From Ophiosphaerella korrae (taxonomy: Eukaryota; Ascomycota; Dothideomycetes; Pleosporales; Phaeosphaeriaceae): a stretch of 14,366 bases of DNA. Shown in pieces: positions 9,948-14,366 of the stretch. Within the stretch, counting starts at the first letter, position 1. Every line of letters starts with the position of its first letter. The DNA is taken from the NCBI GenBank assembly GCA_028456385.1, contig JALNQF010000779.1, positions 1-14,366 of the forward strand. Reading direction: 5' to 3'. A model generated the notes under the pieces. That model searched no databases. It saw nothing but the letters and a program-made list of their open reading frames with translations, and had not been told where the DNA came from. The position numbers were made by a program, and so were the translations under genes.

Positions 9948-10389
9948 TGTAATAGCTCTTTTTAGAGTTAACTTCCTAGTAGCCTAAGAGTCTTAGTAAA
10001 TTATAAAGTAATAATAAAAGTTTATATAGTAATCTATAATAGGCTATAAATAATAGAAGATATTTTATAACTATCTTAGTATTATTACTTATAGTTAATA
10101 ATTAAATTACTAATACTATCCTAGTAATAGGTATTATTACTAACTATATACTTAGACTATTTAACTAGCTTTATACTTTATATTTACTAAGATTGTAAAT
10201 TATAAATTTATTACGTAGTTTAGCTTTATACTTTGTATTTACTAAGATCGCGAATTATAAATCTATTACGTGTCCCTATTATAATTAGCTTCTTAGTTAA
10301 GTTTATTACTTTATAGGTCGTGCGTACTTTTATTATCTATAGTAGGGCTAACTAGCTTAAATTAGTTTTCTCTTATTATAACTATAACA
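9948..10389 (-). repeat. 5' LTR of copy 2 (442 bp)
   Basis: Read on the minus strand it starts TGTTATAG at 10389 and ends CTATTACA at 9948, a near-perfect inverted pair. It aligns to LTR 1, with strong blocks at the internal end (9969-9993) and at 10045-10160, and to LTR 3. At its outer end the next base, 10390, begins sequence homologous to the spacer/protease region of copy 3. AGTTA at 10390-10394 would be one side of the expected 5-bp target duplication; the partner is outside the window. It is longer than the other LTRs partly because of an internal tandem duplication. Confidence 0.85.
10167..10271. repeat. Tandem duplication (55-bp period) inside LTR 2
   Basis: The unit starting AGCTTTATACTTT at 10167 recurs at 10222. 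The first unit is complete (10167-10221); the second runs to about 10271. The two differ mainly by transitions: GATTGTAAATT in the first against GATCGCGAATT in the second. LTR 3 has one version of this segment. The duplication therefore came before some of the point mutations. Confidence 0.85.
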
Positions 10390-12929
10390 AGTTACTTCTT
10401 TTATTTCTTATATTCTTATAAGAATTTTCTTTTATAAGTACTTATATTAGCTTTTAATATATCTTTCTTAGAGTAGCTAATTTTCTCTATTCTTTAATTA
10501 ATCTTTAGGTTAGTTATTTATAACTATAGTATTTCTAATATTATTTTTTATTTATTATTAATTATTATTATCTTTATAACTATATTTATAATTTCTAATA
10601 TATTTATCTTTAGTATAGAGAGTATTATTTTAAATCTAATAAGTTTCTAGAATAGCTTTCTTTTAATAGTATTTAGTTATTAAAAGTACTTTATTATTAT
10701 ATACTTTATTCTTTATATTACTATAAACTTCTTTAATATAAAGTTCTTTATAGCTTTACTATTAATTATTACTTTTACTTTCTAGCTATTCTTACTTAAT
10801 TAAATTAGTAAATTATCTATCTTTTTAAAGCTATTACTTTATCTTCTATTTATAGTTTTTATATTTTAGATATTTATTATATATATATTTATACTATAGT
10901 CTTTTTTATATATATTCTTTAGATAGCTTAGATTTTAGTTTTATTAATATATATTCTTTATTAGGTATTTTAGTTATTTTATAACTTTAGATATCTTTTC
11001 TTAAAATTACTTTTATATAATTATATCTTTTTCTTTATATTAGCTATATATACTTTTATACTTTTAATTCTCTATTTAAGTAGAAGTTTATATTTAAGTA
11101 TAATACCTAAAATATTTTAAAATATACTAGATACTCTAGATCTATTCTTTTATTATCTCCTACTTTATTTTTATCTATACTAAGCTTTATTATTACTTAG
11201 ATATAGTATACTACTAGTATATATAGTATATAAGCTTTATTATTTTATTATATTTTTTTCTAAAATACTCTTTTTCTTACTATATAAGTATTTTTTTTAT
11301 AACTATATTTTATTCTATTTATTTTTAGAATATTATAAACTTTATTTCTTTAAGATTATATTCTTTTTAGTCTTTATATACTTTTTTTATACTTATAACT
11401 AGTAAGTATTTTTTAATAAACTACTATTACTTATTTTATTCTACTATATTTATTATTATATAGCTATTATAACTATATATTTTTAACTAGGTATACTTTA
11501 TACTTTTTATATTATCTTAGTTCTTATCTTTTTTTAGTTTTTTAGAAGAAACTATAGTAGTCTTTTTATCTTCTTTTTATTTTTTAGAGTAGATTAATAA
11601 AGTCTAAAGTTTTTTTTCTTTTAAGTTTTTTATTTATAAGTCTATTATATACGTTATTTCTTTAAGCTATACTTAAGTTCTTTTTTATTTTATTACTACT
11701 ACTCTATTCTTCTATAAAAACTATCTTATTTTCTATTTACTAGAAAAATATATATAGTAGTTATTATTATTATAAAAAGTTTAATTAAGTATTATATACT
11801 ATATTTCTTTACTTCTAGTTACTTTCTTTTAAAGTTTAGTTTATACTTTTAGTACTTCTTTTTTATTTTTTATTATTTTTAACTATATTTCTTTTTTTAA
11901 GTCTTTACTTCTATAGTCTTTTATAAATTATTCTAGTTTCTTAGATTTAGAATATATTATATCTTTTTTCTTTAATTAATAGTCTTTTATATAGTAGCTT
12001 TTCTTACTATAGTTAAAGTATATAAAGTTTTTATTCTTTTTTTTTATCTTTATTAGTATTAAGGATTATAAGGTCTCTAGTATTTTAGTTTCTAGGTTAT
12101 CTTCTATATTTATTTATTCTCTATTCTTAGAAGTTATTATTTACTTATATTACCTATTATTTTAGAGCTTCTAATATCTTTAGCTATTTTATATAGATTA
12201 TTTTATACTAAATTCTTAACTTTAGTTTTTATTTAAATTATAATATTAGAGATAGCTTATTCTATTCTATATTTTGTAATAGTTATTTAATTAATAATAT
12301 ATATTTAGAAATAATCTTATATTCTATAAGCTTTTTAAGCTTCTTTTTAGTATATTAAGTAATATCTATATTCTTAAATACTACTCCTATTTATTTAGTA
12401 AAGTATTTATAACTTCTAAAAATATCTTTTATTTTATCTTTTTATATTCTTAGAGTATATATTATATAGTTTATTTAGTAAAGTTTAAACTATTTTATTA
12501 TATTTTCTTTAAAGTAAATTCTAATATATATAACTTTTTAATCTTCTTTATTAAAGTATAGTACTTATATATCTATTTAAAGTTATACTAATACTATAAA
12601 AAGTTTTAGTTTTTCTTTTATTCTATTAAAGTTCTTAAGTATAAGTATTTTAAGTAGTTTCTTTATTATACTTATTTCTAGTCTCTAGGTAATTTATTCT
12701 ATCTAGTTTTATCTTACTATAATATCTTTAATCTATACTTTATTTTACTTTATATACTTTTATAGTTTTTTATTCTATACTTTTAATATATTAATTACTA
12801 GCTTTATATTTTTTTTCCTAAGATTAAGTTATTTAGGTAGTCTTTAATTACTTTTTATATAGTATTATTTAATTTATAACTACTTAGAAATACTTTCCTT
12901 TTTTTTTTAGTTAAGCTTTCTACTATTAT
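10390..12929 (-). pseudogene. gag-pol: gag-pol polyprotein of copy 3, gag to just past protease
   Basis: The gag start region (about 12929-12926), first knuckle (12020-11979) and protease loop (10766-10750) share a minus-strand frame. The spacer just before protease lacks about 50 bp relative to copy 2 (copy 2's 7672-7721 region), which is not a multiple of three, so the frame is not continuous between these landmarks. Protease again reads I-N-S-x-A, with the catalytic Asp as Asn. The second knuckle (11954-11913) has Ser codons (TCT) where copies 1 and 2 have Tyr, and its His is replaced by a stop. Reverse transcriptase and the rest should lie left of the window. Confidence 0.82.
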
Positions 12930-12988
12930 ATTAGCTTAGACTATATACTACTTATACTTTACTTCTTTTAATAACTAAATTAGTAAAG

Positions 12989-13390
12989 TATAATAGAGTA
13001 CTTATTATTAACTATAAGTAACCCTTATATATTATTAGTAGATTAGAAAGTAATAATAAAAGCTTCTATAGTAATTATATAATAACTATAAATAATAGTT
13101 AATTTATATATATAATATTAAGTATTAGTATTTTAGATTAGAGATTAGATTACTAATATTATCTTAATAATATATATTACTACTACTATATACTTTATAC
13201 TTTCTTAGTACTTTATAACTTTATATTTACTAAGATTATAAATTTATAAATAAATTATATATCTTTCTTATAGTTAGTCTTCTAATTAAGTTTAATATCT
13301 TATAAGTTATTACTCTACTAATCTTATACTTTATTAGTAACTAAGCTAGAACTAATTAGTTTTATTTTAATTTCTCTTATTACTATTATA
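12989..13390 (-). repeat. 5' LTR of copy 3 (402 bp)
   Basis: Its ends read TATAATAG (13390 inward) and CTATTATA (12996-12989) on the minus strand. These are the TGTAATAG...CTATTACA termini after loss of TG and CA by RIP. It aligns to LTR 1 over its first 100 bp (ACTAATTAGT, AATAAAGTATAAGA and TAGAGTAATAAC are shared) and at the internal end. ATATC at 13391-13395 would be one half of the target duplication. It has neither the LTR 1 inverted repeats nor the LTR 2 duplication. Confidence 0.82.
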
Positions 13391-14366
13391 ATATCTATAA
13401 TCTTTTATAAAGTATTTTAGCTTCTTATATTTATAATATATTATATTTTTCTTATTTAACTAGTAATTTTTTATATAGTAGCTTCTTTTACTATTATTAA
13501 AGTATATAAAGTCTTTATTTTTATTTTTCTTTTTATTTTTATTAGTATAAAGGATTATAAAGTCTTTTTAGTTATAATTATTAAGTTATTATCTATATTT
13601 ATTTCTTCTCTATTCTTAGAAGTAATTATTAACTTATATTACTTATTTCTTTAGAGCTTATAGTATTCTTAGTTTTTCTATCTAGATTAACTTATATTAG
13701 ATTACTTTACTTAGTCTTTATTTAAACCTTAATATTAGAGATAGTTTATTTTATTCTATATTCTAAGATAGTTATTTAAACCTTAATATATATTCTAGAA
13801 TACTTTTATATTATTTAAGCCTTTTAAGCTTTTCTTTAGCTTTTTAAGTAATATCTATATTTCTAAATACTACTCTTATTTATTATATAAAGTATTTATA
13901 GCTTCTAAAAATTACTATTATTTTTTATTTTTTTATTTCTAGAGCTTATAGTATATAATCTATTTAGTAATATTTAAACTATCTTATTATATTTTCTTTA
14001 AAGTATAGTCTAATATATACTACTTTCTTTTCTTCTATATTAAAGTAAGTTACTTATATATCTATTTATAGTTATATAGATACTAAAAATAGTCTTAGAT
14101 TTTTTTTTATTTTATTAAATTTTTCTAGTATAAGTATCTTAAGTAGCTTTTTTATTATACTTATCTCTAGTCTTTTAGTAATTTATTCTATCTAGTTCTA
14201 GCCTACTATAATAGCCTTAATCTAAGCTTTATTTTAGTTAATATAGTCTTATAGTTTTTTATTCTATATTTATAAAGTAGACTTTATATAAGATAACTTA
14301 ATAAAGTAGTTTTAATAATTAACTAAAAAGAGTAAATAGTAGATAAAGCTATCTAAGTAAGTACTA
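13391..14366 (-). mobile_element. Copy 4: oldest copy, gag fragment cut by copy 3 and by the window edge
   Basis: Minus-strand sequence from about 13396 is homologous to copies 2 and 3 starting within the second zinc knuckle, and continues back through gag nearly to its start at the window's right end. No CpG, TG or CA was noticed in it, and it is the most AT-rich copy. Its 5' LTR should begin within about 150 bp beyond the right edge; its spacer, pol and 3' LTR should lie far to the left, outside copy 3. Confidence 0.85.
13391..14366 (-). pseudogene. gag: gag fragment of copy 4
   Basis: The first zinc knuckle lies at 13504-13463, with Cys read as Tyr or Asn. Upstream gag runs to the window edge, which corresponds to about position 48 of copy 1. 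Spacing from the knuckle back to the edge matches copy 1 closely, so no large indel is present. Stops are frequent. No pol is present on this piece because copy 3 inserted in the second knuckle. Confidence 0.82.

Larger units (their letters stand above)
6530..10389 (-). mobile_element. Copy 2: RIP-decayed copy of the same retrotransposon, 3' part displaced by copy 1
   Basis: On the minus strand this copy runs from its 5' LTR (9948-10389) through gag, spacer and protease into reverse transcriptase, and stops abruptly at 6530, where copy 1's LTR begins. Homology to copy 1 (at about 3270-3345) holds to within a few bases of the junction. It is therefore interrupted by copy 1. The rest of pol and the 3' LTR should lie left of copy 1. 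Its own outer LTR end at 10389 abuts copy 3. CpG and ACA/TGT are fewer than in copy 1 but clearly present. Confidence 0.9.
10390..13390 (-). mobile_element. Copy 3: older RIP-decayed copy, 3' part displaced by copy 2
   Basis: On the minus strand it has a 5' LTR (12989-13390), leader, gag, spacer and protease, and is cut just after protease at 10390 by the outer end of copy 2's LTR. The cut is equivalent to about position 7290 in copy 2. G+C is lower than in copies 1 and 2, and only one CpG (near 11650) and one TG (near 12276) were noticed. Its outer LTR end at 13390 abuts copy 4, into which it inserted. Confidence 0.88.

Noticed and set aside
9890..10389. tRNA or other structured RNA gene in the less AT-rich patch with CGCG and GTGCG
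   Set aside because: The patch lies within an LTR alignable to two others; no cloverleaf or conserved tRNA boxes could be read.
1..14366. Mitochondrial or plastid DNA, or an AT-rich bacterial or protist genome with reassigned stop codons
   Set aside because: The stops fall where Gln and Trp codons are expected inside a Ty3/gypsy pol, ATG and TGG are lost along with them, and zinc-knuckle Cys and His are changed too. Reassigned TAA/TAG would leave those residues intact. Point-mutation decay explains all of it.
6530..14366. Three independent genes or tandem duplicates on the minus strand
   Set aside because: Each piece is the 5' part of the same element, and each left end coincides with a neighbouring LTR end. 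Nesting is simpler than tandem duplication.
1..14366. Short stop-free stretches on the strand opposite each element
   Set aside because: They are short, lack starts and protein-like motifs, and occur at about the rate expected without TGA. Only 5408-5755 had extra support (residue pattern and strand bias).

Overview
This window holds no host gene. It is a stack of four copies of one Ty3/gypsy-type LTR retrotransposon family, all heavily decayed. The + strand is roughly 18-28% G+C by eye. The pol motifs, a chromodomain-like C-terminus and a strict CpA-to-TpA (TpG-to-TpA) decay pattern point to a filamentous ascomycete (Pezizomycotina) with repeat-induced point mutation (RIP), in an AT-rich heterochromatic block such as an AT isochore or a pericentromere. 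Species cannot be told from the window.

Layout. Copy 1 is on the + strand at 1-6529. The window opens just inside its gag, and it ends with a 410-bp 3' LTR (6120-6529). Copy 2 is on the - strand at 6530-10389; it is cut in the reverse transcriptase gene on its left side, and its 5' LTR is at 9948-10389. Copy 3 is on the - strand at 10390-13390; it is cut near the protease and its 5' LTR is at 12989-13390. Copy 4 is on the - strand at 13391-14366; it is cut in the gag zinc knuckles and runs off the right edge. Each cut lies within a few bases of the outer end of the neighbouring LTR, so the copies are nested: 1 inside 2, 2 inside 3, 3 inside 4. The missing 3' halves of copies 2, 3 and 4 should lie left of the window, in that order.

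State of the genes. In copy 1 a single frame runs from position 1 to about 5475 through gag, two CCHC knuckles, a long spacer, protease, reverse transcriptase, RNase H, integrase and chromodomain. It carries well over a hundred TAA/TAG stops. Copy 2 shows the same single-frame layout where it is present. Between pol and the 3' LTR of copy 1 there is a possible decayed antisense reading frame (about 5408-5755, - strand).

Decay pattern. Reading by eye I found no TCA, CCA, TGA or TGG anywhere in 14.4 kb. Surviving CA is always ACA or GCA, and surviving TG is always TGT or TGC. CpG is common in copy 1, frequent in copy 2, almost absent in copy 3 and absent in copy 4, which matches the nesting order (copy 4 oldest). 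I see no working system here. The value of the window is as a dated record of repeated self-insertion and genome defence.
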